This document shows, piece by piece, positions 35,051 to 47,500 of a stretch of DNA of 64,000 nt (position 1 is the first letter of the stretch; each line of letters opens with the position of its first letter). The notes beneath the pieces are model-generated. The model was given only the letters and a program-made list of their open reading frames with translations, did no database searches and had not been told where the DNA came from. The stretch lies in the NCBI RefSeq assembly GCF_028554725.1, contig NC_071670.1:60142501-60206500 (forward strand). The letters are read 5' to 3'. A program made the position numbers and the translations under genes. The stretch is from Zeugodacus cucurbitae. Taxonomy: Eukaryota > Arthropoda > Insecta > Diptera > Tephritidae.

Positions 35051-35391
35051 GTAATTATTTTTCACTTAAATTTTTAATTTATAACCCCTTAAAATCGCTC
35101 ATCAAAATATATTTCATTTCCGATTTTTTTTATTTGTTTTAATTTACAATTTAATTTTTTTATTTTGTCTAAAATTATTTTATCTTAAAATAAATTATAA
35201 TTTTCACAGCACTAAATTTTTATTTTATTTCACATTCCGCACACACCACTCACTTAGTTCGTGTGCAACGCGTGCGTTTATTTACAAACATATTTACACA
35301 CATGCTCACATACCTACTCGTCACGATCGCCTGCTTTCGCACATGCAGAACACACACAGCCATATACATACAAATATGCAACGGCTGAGAA

Positions 35392-35409
35392 ACACACACA
35401 CACACACAC
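35392..35409. repeat. (AC)n microsatellite
   Basis: Nine AC units upstream of the transporter B promoter candidate. Confidence 0.95.
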
Positions 35410-35874
35410 GCACTACAGTTTGCTAAAAGTCAAAGGCAAAATGTAAATAAATTACTTAAATTTTGCAAAAACAATAACAAAAGAAAAACAAGAACAAAAA
35501 AAAAAGTTTTGCACATTGCACATCTCGTCAGGGTGGTTGGCTTATTGGCTCGCCGCCATTGTCTATGCACGAGTCACACATACATCTTCATGTGTTTGTG
35601 TGTGTGTGTACTTCTCTTGACACCTTCCCACCTTTTTAGCTATCAGTCAGTAATCAACACGTTATCAGCGCGCATTGAGACATTTTTATAATAATTATTA
35701 TTATTACTTTTTTTGTTTTTTTTTTTTTGTTTTGGAATTGAGTTTGTTTTGAGTTATTTTCCAAACGCGTCGCTGCCGAGTTTGAGTCACACTGCGACGC
35801 ACATATGTGTCGCTTTTAGCTAAATGCAAGCGCTTGTATGTATGTTTGTACATTTGTCTGCTACTGTTTGTATG

Positions 35875-36367
35875 TATATATATGAGCGCAACCGTGTCTG
35901 GTGCGGTTCAGTTCCCGCTGGTGCTTAGAGGCGCGAACAACTTGCAAAAAATTTAAGTGAAAATTAACGCTAACGCGTGAATTGAAATGAAATGACAATT
36001 GTTTCCAATAAATACTAAAAAAAACTGCGAGTGACAAATTGCTGAGTTAATTAAAAGGTGTAATTAAAAAGAAAACGTGATAACGCAAAAACGCCATAAA
36101 TCAATTGACAAATCAATTTTAAACACAATACAAATACAACAAGAAAACTCCTTTTGTTATTTTTGTTGTTTTTTGTATATTTTTCGTGCATTTTTTTTCA
36201 AGTTGCAATTAATTGCTAAAATTTAACGCGTTTGTTGAACTCGTCGCGTTTGTGTGTGTGCTTTTGTGCAATAGAACATGTCTGGTATGCTAATAGCCAA
36301 ATCTGTTGGAGTAATTTGTCGAATTAATTAAACTCGGCAACTGTGCAAAGCAACAAAAAGGAAAGAG
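35875..36367 (+). promoter_or_regulatory. Candidate TATA/initiator promoter and noncoding first exon of transporter B
   Basis: A TATATATG box at 35875-35882 lies about 30 bases before an initiator TCAGTT at 35908-35913 (A of the Inr at 35910), the textbook spacing. The following 450 bases are an A-rich leader with many stops, ending at a plausible donor, AAGAG|GTAAAC, at 36367/36368. The next leader exon would be 44193-44505, immediately before the transporter B start, giving a 7.8 kb first intron. The assignment to gene B is by position and strand, without transcript evidence. Confidence 0.5.
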
Positions 36368-36615
36368 GTAAACAAGTGAATAATAATAAGAATATTTATA
36401 TCGGTGGTTGCACAATATTTTTTGTTGTTTTTGTTGTAATTGCTTCTAATACAGGACTTATGAGGCGTAAAATGCAATTAAAATGTATTTCAAGCCAATA
36501 TTTAATTTTTTTCCCCAAAATATCAACACCAGTGTCCAATAGAGTATAGAGTTAGAACCGTGCTTATGGTGAGTTCAGAGACCACTTGGGTCCAAAGATT
36601 AAATAAAGAAATAAA

Positions 36616-36795
36616 TACATTTGAACTTCCGTAACTCGAATCACCATAATCCACCAAAAAAACTTCGAATTAGAGAGACTTCCGAGTTACGAAAGGTAAT
36701 TTTTATGAAATATGACTTCTATTGGCCATTCCAAGAGTTCGAGATATGGAGAACTTCGAGTTATAGAAGTTCGAGTTATGAAAGTTTAACTGTAT
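36616..36795. mobile_element. MITE with pogo/Tigger-like ends
   Basis: The left end (catttgaacttccgtaactc) and right end (gagttatgaaagtttaactg) are imperfect inverted repeats. The motif gaactt-n-taactcgaa recurs four times inside, partly in inverted order. The ends resemble pogo/Tigger inverted repeats (CAGTTGAAC-type) with TA outside. About 180 bp, in the putative first intron of transporter B. Confidence 0.55.
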
Positions 36796-37039
36796 AACAA
36801 TAACTGTTCAAACTTTCAGAGACCGGCTAACATTTATAGTTGTTTGTTGAAAACTTTTATGGATCTTCTATATGGAGTTGATCCTTAAGAGTGGGAACCT
36901 AAAAAATTGTTGACTAAAATTTATTATAAATTGATTTCGAAATACGTGAGATATACTTACATATGTACTTGAGATCGTGTGAGGATCACGATTGAATCTT
37001 GATCGTCAATTTTAGTTTTTGTGTATAAACTTAACCCTT

Positions 37040-37400
37040 TTCCGGTTGTTAAAAATTCTGGTTTCCTCAAAAATTTTTGAAATAATTTTAGAATTTTTTT
37101 TTACAATTTTGGCAAAATATGTCTCAATTGGAGACTTCTCTAATGCTTCCTAAATATTTTTAAATCATCTTGTATACAAAATCTGAAATACTTTCAGAAT
37201 CATCTTGTATACAAAAAGTGGCAACTCTAGTCAAAATATATCTGAATTATGGACTTCTGAAATATTTTCCGCCAGAGTTTTTGAACCGCCATAACTTTCT
37301 CAATATTTTTCTTCTATCTCTTTTTTCAAAATGCGGTAACTCTATACCAGAATATGCTCCATTAAAATGTTTATGGAATACTTTTCTCCAATAATATTCA
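37040..37400. repeat. Degenerate repeat with ggcaactcta blocks (cluster 1)
   Basis: Direct repeat atcatcttgtatacaaaa occurs twice (about 37166 and 37200). The blocks gtggcaactctagtcaaaatat and gcggtaactctataccagaatat recur at about 80-130 base spacing. The same block type is found at 41020-41290. Confidence 0.5.
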
Positions 37401-40400
37401 TGTTTTCTTTCATAATTTACACGAAAATAACCATTTTAGTTCTCTGAATCACATTTAAATTTTCATATAACTCGGAAGCCTAGTCTATACATATACTTTT
37501 ATATATTATATGTATAGGTATAATAGTAGGGACTTTTTGGTTATGAAATGCAAAATCATCAAATTATATCTTGACATTGATGTTATTATTATTTTAGATT
37601 TTATCACAAATTACGCAAATATGAATAATCTTATCACAACATATTAAATAGTCGGAAAAAATTGTTTGAGTATCACTGTGCATACATATTTGCATGTATC
37701 TACATACATATGTGTCCAAATTTATTTACTTCTGCTAGACAAGAAATTTTTCGGACTTTGAAAGAAGCTGTCAGTCTACATACATACATACATTTTCATA
37801 GGAAATTTACCAAAGCTTATCATAAATGTGGGTCATGTCTCAGAGAATATCATTTTAAAATATTAAAATATGTTTTTTGAGTTCTATTTTGTTGGATATC
37901 ACTTCGAAACATAGCGCGTCTTCTGTTTATAATAACCTGATGTCCTTAAATCTAGAAATATTTATATCATATGGTCGAAAAAAGTATAGAAAAGACATCC
38001 AGTATTAAACATACATATATAATTTAAATAGTGTACAATTCTTCATTTCTAACTTTATCATATAAAAGCGTGACGTAAAATACAACGTTTTTCTTCTATA
38101 GTGCTCGATCTAAATATACACATTTTCTAAAATTAGATTCCTAGAACAATTCCTTTGACCATCATATCAATGTTTCGAGAAATCATATTAGTTGGTTGAG
38201 AATTACAGCGTTTGTCATAATAACAGTCCGGCAAGGATTCAAAGTCAGAAAAGTGCTACGATAGAACTAAAGAAGATCACTGATTTCTTAAGATCACTTT
38301 TAATGGATCGTTGCTTAATTTAATTTTCAGCGTTAGTAACACCAAATTTTGATCCGATCATCTCAAAACAGTACGAGTATTTTCATTATGTGAAATACGT
38401 CATGTACTCGTGTGCATTACCATACATATTTCCCATTGATTATTTATGAACCGACCAATTTGTGATAATTTTTGATAGGTATGTACTTGATTATGTCGCT
38501 GATTTCCGAAACCACTTCAAATTTATTTCAAATCTTATCGGCATTTTATGTGTGTTTTTTTATAAGACTATTAACCTTAGTACAAATTACCGGCTCCTTC
38601 TGGTAAACTGGTAACAGGTGATTTATACTTAATGATGGTTCTAAAAAACGTTAAACAGATGGTACTCAGTTGTAAACGGACTGTTAAAAAATCTCGTTTG
38701 AAAAATTGCAAATTTTTCTCCATTTGGTATCATCTCATGAGACTTTCTAAAATCTAATCTTTTTCATTCATTCATAGTTCACCAATAGTATGTAGCCTAA
38801 CAACAATAAAAGCAAACACTTGAGGCGAATCTTATCACCACACATTTAACACTTTAATTAAAGTACGAAATTTATGTTCTCATTAGCGTTGATATTTGAT
38901 GATAATCGAAAATCACAGTAGGCCAAAATTAATATAAATTATTTAACTAAATATTGTGCATAAACAAATTGAAGCTGGAATGACCCACCGACATTTCTAT
39001 TTACTTAGCTGTCAATGATATTGACAGAGGCAAGTGATTTTGCACTCGTGTTTTACAGTTATGAGGTAACTTATTGAGATACGAACTTGTGACGTTATAT
39101 ACTTATTTTGATCAATTTGCGGAAAACTTCGATTCATCATGAACTTTTTTTCAACGTTAATTGGTTGCGGTTAGTAAAAACGCGCAAAACTCTGATTAAG
39201 CGTATTACAGTAGCGTCAGTAAGTATTTAGACCACATTTGTGTCATGTGAGTATTATCTTCAAGTTGTTGGACACTTAATGGTGTTGTTCGACAATACTA
39301 ATTAAAGATAATTTATTTGTTTCGACCGATGTGTAGCAGATAAACTCTTGATTAAAAAATCAAATTAACTTAAGTGATTTGTTTATTATTTTTTAATTTA
39401 TTTATGGTATATGGAATTTAAATCATTTTTATATTTTTTAATATCTGTGGTCAGCTGATGACTTAGAGTGGTTTCTGAACTTTATCTCGCTGATAGTTAT
39501 GTTAAATTAATTAAGAGTTTTATCAAGAAAAGGACATTTCAAGAAAATATTTTCGATAGATTAGGTTCGACATTGATTCCTGATAGATAGAACAGATTTG
39601 GAGAGTTTCTTTGTGTTGCTGGAAAAATACTGAACAAATATGCAATATTCAAATATCGATGAAGCGTATTGAGATCTACACAAATCTAATGTGATTGATT
39701 TCAATTCAAGTGATCGATGGTTGAAGTTCTTTTGGATGATCGAAAAAGTGAGAGAGAATAAATATAGTATACCTTCTACCTACTTTAGTCTCTCAAAACT
39801 GACCGTGCAAAATGCAGTGCTGAGATTACTATACCTCTACATATTTCAGATAACTTTGATAATTGGTACTTCCATTTAAATATTGATCGCGATCAGTACT
39901 TCCATTAAAATAATTAAAAATTAAATAATTCATTGGTGAATTACACAGCATGGGAAATCCCCCAGTGTGCTTATTGTTAAAAAAAAAGAACATGTTAATT
40001 AATAGAACTAGAACATTTGTATTATCACGTTCAGTGAAAACATTTAATATATTTTTTTATTACTGTGAACATAAAATTTTATGGAACAGTGCGTATGCCA
40101 GCCTGCTCCATTGGAAACAGGAAACCTTTTTTTATTGCGTCCACTTGAGTTAATTACTAAATCAAACTGTTAAGCGCCTTCTGCGCTACGTGAGTTTCTT
40201 AGATAATCTATAGTGAAACCAACTAGTAATAAATTACTGAACAACTTTTATGGATCATATGCCAAACTAGTCTACTGACTCTCTCTTTCTCTCATGCAAG
40301 TAACGGACCAGTTGATGTTCTAAGAATCAATCTTGATAGTTTACGGCCAGAAATTTACCAATTTTAAACTTGTACAGAACTACATAATGGGTCAATCTAG

Positions 40401-40918
40401 AAGCTCAGAATAATATATAAATTTTATTTATATTTAGTTCAGTTGGTTCATGATTTTCTTTAAGAAATATTGGTTCTTCGCGAAAGTTCAGATCTCTTTC
40501 TGAACCTATGTCGTCGATAACACATAGAGTTCATCCTACTGAAACTACTTTCAAAAATATTGGTCTAAGTCTGTTGACTTTCCGACTAGTTCGATCTTAG
40601 CCAGGTAATTGTAGTTTTTTCAAACTGGTTTGAGGTTTTTCCTTAAGGGGAAATTCAGAAACATAAATTAATGTGCTCATATGCCAAATGGGTATACGAG
40701 TATATAATAAAGCAACGGTCCAACTGTTCATAAAACTGGCAATAAACCAATTAAACCGTAGTGTGGTTCCGTTGTTGATAAACAATCAGGGTTAAATATG
40801 TGTGGTATAAAACCTTACTGGCAACAAATAATATTATAACAAAAAGTAAAAATAATTAACTGCTGGTGAAAATATTGAATATAGCTGTAAATACGATTGG
40901 TTACGTGCACAAATGCAA

Positions 40919-41290
40919 TATTAGGGTGGTCCATCTAGCTTTTTTCAATTCTGTTTTGAATGTCATATATTAGTGCCACAATTTAGTATATTTTGCTCAA
41001 TTCACTTTTCAAAAAGGAGGTAACTCTATTCTAAAATACATCTAAATTTTCGTCAAAATCAATATTTTTTTAAATAAAATAAATTTCTCAAAATTTTGTT
41101 TTCGAAAGTTGGCAACTCTTCGTTTTCCATCATTTTCCATTATATTATTTTATTATCATTCTCTTCTCTAAAAAATTATGGAAGATTTTTAAGAAAATTT
41201 TGTTAAACGTTTTATGTGTGGAATTTTTTGATGTAATAATTTATCGAAAGGTGGCAACTCTACCTTAAAATGTGTCTAAATTATATATTT
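40919..41290. repeat. Degenerate repeat with ggcaactcta blocks (cluster 2) behind a solo TIR
   Basis: The stretch opens with ttagggtggtcc, the terminus seen at 32439. It then holds ggtaactctattctaaaata, ttggcaactctt and ggtggcaactctaccttaaa, matching cluster 1. Noncoding. Confidence 0.5.
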
Positions 41291-42182
41291 AATAGAGAAT
41301 ATCTTCCGCTTTATATCCATATTTAGTACATTTTTGGTTCGATATCAGCCAGTGAATGACCTCTATGTGGCTAAGGGTAAAAAAAATTAGATCCCTAGGG
41401 AAAGGATGGATGTTCCAATTAAAAAATATTATACCACATTTGTCGTTGAAGATACCTATATTAAGTTAGCAAGTTAGAAGAACTTGCTAAAATCTCAATG
41501 TTTTACTGAATAATAGAAATCTTTTTTAAAGTGTAACAGTATTACAATAAGATAAGTAAAAAATAATGAGCTTTGTTTTGTTATTGTTCATAGTTGCATA
41601 ATTATATAATTATATAGTTTTTTTTATATTTTAAGCGCCTCATTTTTCCATGAAAATATGAAAATTACGAGTAAACTTTTTTAATAGTCCAATTGTGCAA
41701 TACGACACAAGTGGTACAAACAAAAAAAAAAAAACAAATTTTATTTCTCTCACTAAAATGCACTTCATGCATTTGCTTTTTAAAAAATATTCATAAAATA
41801 TAATATTGTCTGAGTTTTTATTTTTGTATTCTCATTTGTAAAAAAATATTTTTTTTTAGAATTCGGTCAACAGACTCGAGTATTTTTTTTATTATTTGTA
41901 AACAAACAAGGCCTTAACGGAATATTGTTATAATGAGACTCAAATTGTGTGAAACAGGAATTCAAGTTTACTAAACTGAAGTTGTTTACCGAGGTGAAGA
42001 GAGTTCAAATTTCAAATTTGTTTGTTTTTCAAAAGTAAAATACCAGATTTTATGAATCAATAATTTGAATAAATTATTATATTATAATAAATTTACAAAA
42101 CATTATAAATAAGGTTAGGTGATTTCCATGTAAATGGATTCACAATATAGAATTTCTATTAAACTGATTATCAGGAAATACA

Positions 42183-42221
42183 GTTGAACTTCCATTCGAG
42201 TTAGAGAAGTTGCACTGTAGT
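42183..42221. mobile_element. Minimal pogo-like inverted repeat pair
   Basis: The sequence acagttgaacttccattc is followed almost at once by gagaagttgcactgta, so both ends of a CAGTTGAAC-type element stand nearly back to back, about 39 bases in all. Confidence 0.4.
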
Positions 42222-42518
42222 TTAATTTCTATAAAATTTCGAGCGGAAAATAAAAATAATAAAAATAAATAAAATAAATATTATATTTTTGAATCCCACA
42301 ACACCTCTTTCATCCATTAGTCTCTAAATATGAGTTCAACTGCAACATTTTGACTCATACGAACCGCACTTAACCGATAAGTTTCACGAATTTGTCGGTC
42401 ATAAATATTCGCATAATCACCAAAAAATAAAAAAAAAACAAAAAATGCAAAATTCATTCATAATTTTTTATACGCCACCACGCTAATTTATGGAACCAAG
42501 GGCGTTTTTATCTATAGC

Positions 42519-42539
42519 GAAGAAGAAGAAGAAGAAGAG
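42519..42539. repeat. (GAA)n microsatellite
   Basis: Six to seven GAA units in a row in otherwise AT-rich DNA. Confidence 0.95.
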
Positions 42540-44192
42540 TGAAATTTATGAATGGTTAAAATGCAGGAAGAACACGAGCACAACTCGGTAGTATGCAAAG
42601 TAACAAATTCTAATTGAAATATATGAAGGTTTAGTGTGCAATTAATCATTGAAAGCGAAAGTGGCTGCAAAAAAAGGTACATATTTACCTATTATATATA
42701 AATAAATAATAACTGTTAAGATAGCGCTGCACACTTCACTTACGTGTTATCTATCTATCGTTTAGTGCAGCACATTAAGTCGATAATTTACGATCACGTT
42801 GTTGTGTCAATCAATTGTCAGACCCGTTGCTGATAGGGTAGCATGTCATTTGGCATATTTCTTGGTATATAACTGTATTATAATTGTCATATTCAAGTTA
42901 TTTATGGCTAACGGACAAAGTAAACGTGTTAACGTTAATGTAGAACTTGTCTGGTTGACGAGATCGTACGGTAATTGTAGCAACAAATGCATTTTATCTA
43001 TCGAACTACCTTGAAATGTGGGTTTTTTGATTTATAGACTTTAACGTTATGGAATAATTTCGTTTAATGGAAGTATGTAGACTATTCTTACGCGATTTGA
43101 GAGAGTAAAATAACTTAAAGTTTTTTTGGAATCTTATTCCAAACTCTAGAATGTTGACCAGGGTAAATATATCTCAATTACTATGACCCTCTACGTCATG
43201 AGTGAATGTATCGGCAAGGTCAAAATAATGCAAGGTCAAAATAAATGCAGTCTTGATTCTATTTTGTTGATTCCATTATTGTTCTACTTCTCCTAAGACA
43301 AAAATTTGTGCTCTACATTCTCTCTACGAGTATTATAATCCCTGCCTAAAGTTTTCGGCACAAGTTCGTATAACCTGGCATTGAGCTTTAGATAAATTTT
43401 AAGACCCACTGCTTAAATTTATAACAGGACCATATTTTGAACTATTCTGATAATTTCGTTGATATTTGGGAATGCTTTTTTTTCAGTTCCTTCAACTTTT
43501 AGTTAGATGTTTTTCTAATTTGTTTTAGAACACTATGATTTTTAAACCCAATGCAGTTCTTACGTCGAACGTTAGGTTCAATGGGAGCGAAAATAGACTT
43601 CACCGTATGGCTGAAGTATTCTTATTAGAAAGTTTGTCAATGCCTACAGATCGACCGCTAAGCAAGGGACCAACGTCTGTAAAAAATTGACACAATAGAT
43701 GTCGCTGGACCGAATTATTATCGAAAATTGAGGGTATAGTCTACATTAGCTCATATTGACAAGACAACTTCGAACAAAAATTTTACACTTGAGTATTTTT
43801 CGCTGAAGAATAACTATTTATAACTCAGGAGATTGGTTTATTGATATAATGCTATAATCATAATGCTCATAATCTGAACTAATCGAAGCTATATGATGAA
43901 TAATTGGTTTGAAAGAACGTTTCTAGCGAAAAGCCCAGAGATGAATATGCTATTTTTCAAGAATTTTGAAATTCATTTTCTCTTATAATGGAATATAAGT
44001 CTGTACTTCATTTAGAAATATATTTTTGGTTTATTCACTGAGTAAATATTATTAAGAATGCTTAAGAGAGTACTCACCACCAGCAATCATACACCAAAGT
44101 AATCATAACTATTATCACTCTTTTCCAAGAAAAAAAAGTACTCAAACAGGAATGCGACTAAACCCATACAATTGTTTTCCTTTTCATTTCAG

Positions 44193-44505
44193 CGCGAGCT
44201 TAACTCTATTTATCCGTTATACATTTCAAGAGCTGTCACAGGTGTCAAAGTAAACTAGTGAAATTCCAGACAAGTGTACAAAAAAAAATCGCAATAACAA
44301 GATAAACACGTGAACACAAGAATTCCACCGTCAACAGCGCACTTGAAAAAAAAATACACTTATATATTTACCAAAGATAGACTCAGCACAAAAAAACATT
44401 TATTAAATAATAAAAAAGGAATTCGCATACTGAGTGGTATAAGATAAGAATACAAGAACTAAGTGTATTAACTATACAAACAGTGCAGCAGAAAAGTAAC
44501 GGAAC
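44193..44505 (+). promoter_or_regulatory. 5' UTR part of transporter B first coding exon
   Basis: A strong pyrimidine tract ending in CATTTCAG (to 44192) marks an acceptor. The 313 bases from there to the ATG at 44506 contain stops in all + frames and are A-rich, as fly leaders are. An open frame on the opposite strand here (44383-44637) is only a shadow. Confidence 0.55.
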
Positions 44506-47500
44506 ATGGGCGTAACAGTGGAGGTGCGAAATGGCAAGAATGCCAAAGAGAATGCAGTGGATCTTGAAGGCGATGGCGGCAAGAAGACTCACCGTACAAG
44601 GTATTTTTATACCAATATTAACAAGAAACCCCACCACAGACTACTTGAGATCCCAATTTAACCTCCAACCCCTCTCTGTTATTTCATTCCAGCAACTTGG
44701 AAACGGCGACACATCTTTTCAAAGGCAGCGTGGGCGCTGGTCTCTTCGCGATGGGTGATTGCTTCAAGAATGGCGGCCTGGTCGGCGCAACTGTGTTGAT
44801 GCCCATTCTGGCGGTTATTTGCGTGCATTGCGAACGTATGCTGATCGACGGCTCGATCGAGGTGGTGGGGAAGACACCGGGTGTGGACTTCTTCGACTAC
44901 CCTGATACGGTGGAAAAAGTCTTCGAATATGGACCAAGACCTATACGGAAGTTGTCCAAGTTAATGCGTACAATTGTGGAGACTTTTCTGTGTGTAACAC
45001 AATTTGGCTTCTGTTCGATATATTTCGTTTTCATTACGGATAATCTACATCAGGTAAGTGATCTTTCAATGTGGTGGATAGAAACCGATTTGAGAATCTG
45101 TAGTTAGAGTTTTAGGAATCAGTTCGATTGTCGACATCTGCTTTATGAGATCCCCACTGATCTTCTGCGTTTCCGTTTGCTTTTTGCTTCGAATCATTAA
45201 TTAATTCCATTCTACCCATCCACCCCCACAGGTCCTCCAACAAAACGGCATCGACATAAGTCCAACAACTACAATGGCCATCGCACTGCTGCCGGCCATG
45301 TTACCTTCGTTACTTACAAATTTGAAGTACATCTCACCCGTTTCCATGTTGGCCAACTGTTCGTTACTCTTCGGTCTGCTCGCCACGCTGGTGATCGCAC
45401 TTAAAGATCCCATGCCACCAGTAAGTGAACGCCATCTCGTCACGAATGGCACACAGATGGCATTGTTCTTCGGCACAGCGCTTTTCTCATACGAAGGCAT
45501 AGCGCTCATACTACCGTTACGTAATAAAATGCGTAACCCGGAAAGTTTTATGAGTACCTTTGGTGTTTTGAACGTGACTATGGCGGTAATAACGGCGATC
45601 TTCATTTTCACTGGCATCGTTGGTTATATGCGTTGGGGTGAGGAAGTTGAGGGCAGCATTACGTTGAATTTGAATCCGGAAGATGTGTAAGTGGAGAAGG
45701 ATTGTTAGGAGAGTGTATTTATATTAATTTATGTTTCATGTTTCTTTTTCTCATTACAGCATGTCACAGGTTGTTAAAATCGTTGCTGCCATGGGTGTTT
45801 TCTTCGGCTATCCCATACAGTTCTTCATTCTGATCAAGATCATTTGGAAACCTATGAAGGAATCATGCGGTGTGGCACAAAAGTATCCCATTTCGATACA
45901 AGTTGTTTTGCGTTTCATCATGGTTTTATGTACATGTAAGTAGCGAGATTTTAAGTCTTAAAAATATAGTATATAGGGACATCTAGAAGTAACAGATATT
46001 ATGGTTGTTGTAGTTTAAATGTTACCCTAAAGGATTCTGCTGAGAGGAAATTGATTTAAATGATCTAAATTCATCTCAATTCCGCTTATTCGAGCTCAGT
46101 TTCTATAGGAATGAAGCTCTTCAGGTGGAGCAAAGTTTAGTATTATGTTCAAAACTTAAATTTTGAATATTTCGAGATTATAAATTAATTCTAATTTTAC
46201 CACTAAACCGTTAAAAATGCTTATTAGCGCATATAACATTAATTTCTCGTGCCCATTTCTTGCTTCCAAAGCTTTAATGCCAATAGCTGCCTTTTTTAAC
46301 CATCAATAATTTCAATTTATGACAGCTGTCACTAATCAGCTGTCAATGTAACGTATGCGTCATCTACACTCAATTTCTACTGCTGACCCTGTATCCCGAA
46401 GGCGTCTCAATATAATGGAAAACTACCGCAATTTTCAAAAGGAAGAACTTTCAATGAATATTGCGTATTTGTCATTTAGTTTATCTTTTATTGTCTTAGC
46501 GCTTTAATTCAATAATAAAGTGTGGCAATTGGTATTATAAATTGTTAAGTACTCGCACTAAGCAAACTCTTACATATGTATATACGAGTATTTACATAGA
46601 TAGCTGTGTAGCGGATACCCAAGTTGATAAATCATTCGTGTAGTGTTTTATTGCACCATATTATGCACTAATTTCTTTATGATACCAAAAAATTTCGCAC
46701 AAATCATGAAATGGGTAGCGATGAATGATGACGATAAAGTCAATTTTAATATCCAGTCGTAAACGTAATTAGCGGTTATAAATATTTATCCAGACGAGGG
46801 AGTAAATAGTGAGAAAGAGTGGAATTTTTTTCGCAATATAGCATAGCTAGTGGTTCCTGATAGCGTTCTAAAGAGCATCCGAGTGCAACTATAGATAAAA
46901 CTGAATGACATGTAAAAGTGAACCTGAGAGTGTTCGCCGAGTCATGATAGATGAATGGCTGGAAATTATTTATGATATATAGTATGTGGTACCTAGATTA
47001 GATTAGATTTAAATTGACGTATGCACTCCGACCTATGCTCTATTGTGCCCTCCAATGAAACCTCCAGTATCTCCATTAGCTCTAGCACCCTGAAAAATTC
47101 CAGTATAGTGCTGGGTGTAAGAGAGTGGATGCGCTCCTCAGTGAGAGAAAATACTACTCCAGTAGGAGTTGAAGGCAGGCTTCCGTTTCCATGTCGCAGA
47201 AGCGACAGCTGTCTGACGAGACTAAGCCGAAGATATGTATGTGTTTCTTAAGCTTACCGTGCCTCAACAGTACCCTGAGTTTACTCCTTGGGGGGATTAT
47301 CAGAGTCTTGAACCCTTTGATTTTCTAACCTCACAGTAGACTTATCGCCTGTCGCAATTCGGGTGCCCGTAGCGAGTAACTTCCTCGTTCTGTTCTCTCC
47401 TCCACCCGGAAGGAGTGTGTGATCTAACTGCGAAGGATGGTATAGTATGCAGCAGTCGTCGTGCTGCTGCCGATAGAGCTAATTCGTGATATGTAAAAAC

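Larger units (their letters stand above)
36796..44192. other. Putative first intron of transporter B, otherwise empty
   Basis: Apart from the repeats listed separately and a GAA microsatellite (42519-42539), no exon, RNA gene or other element was recognised. The remaining frames are short and without domains. Confidence 0.5.

Noticed and set aside
45201..45617. 138-codon minus-strand frame
   Set aside because: It is antisense to exon 3 of transporter B, whose coding frame is clearly the real one.
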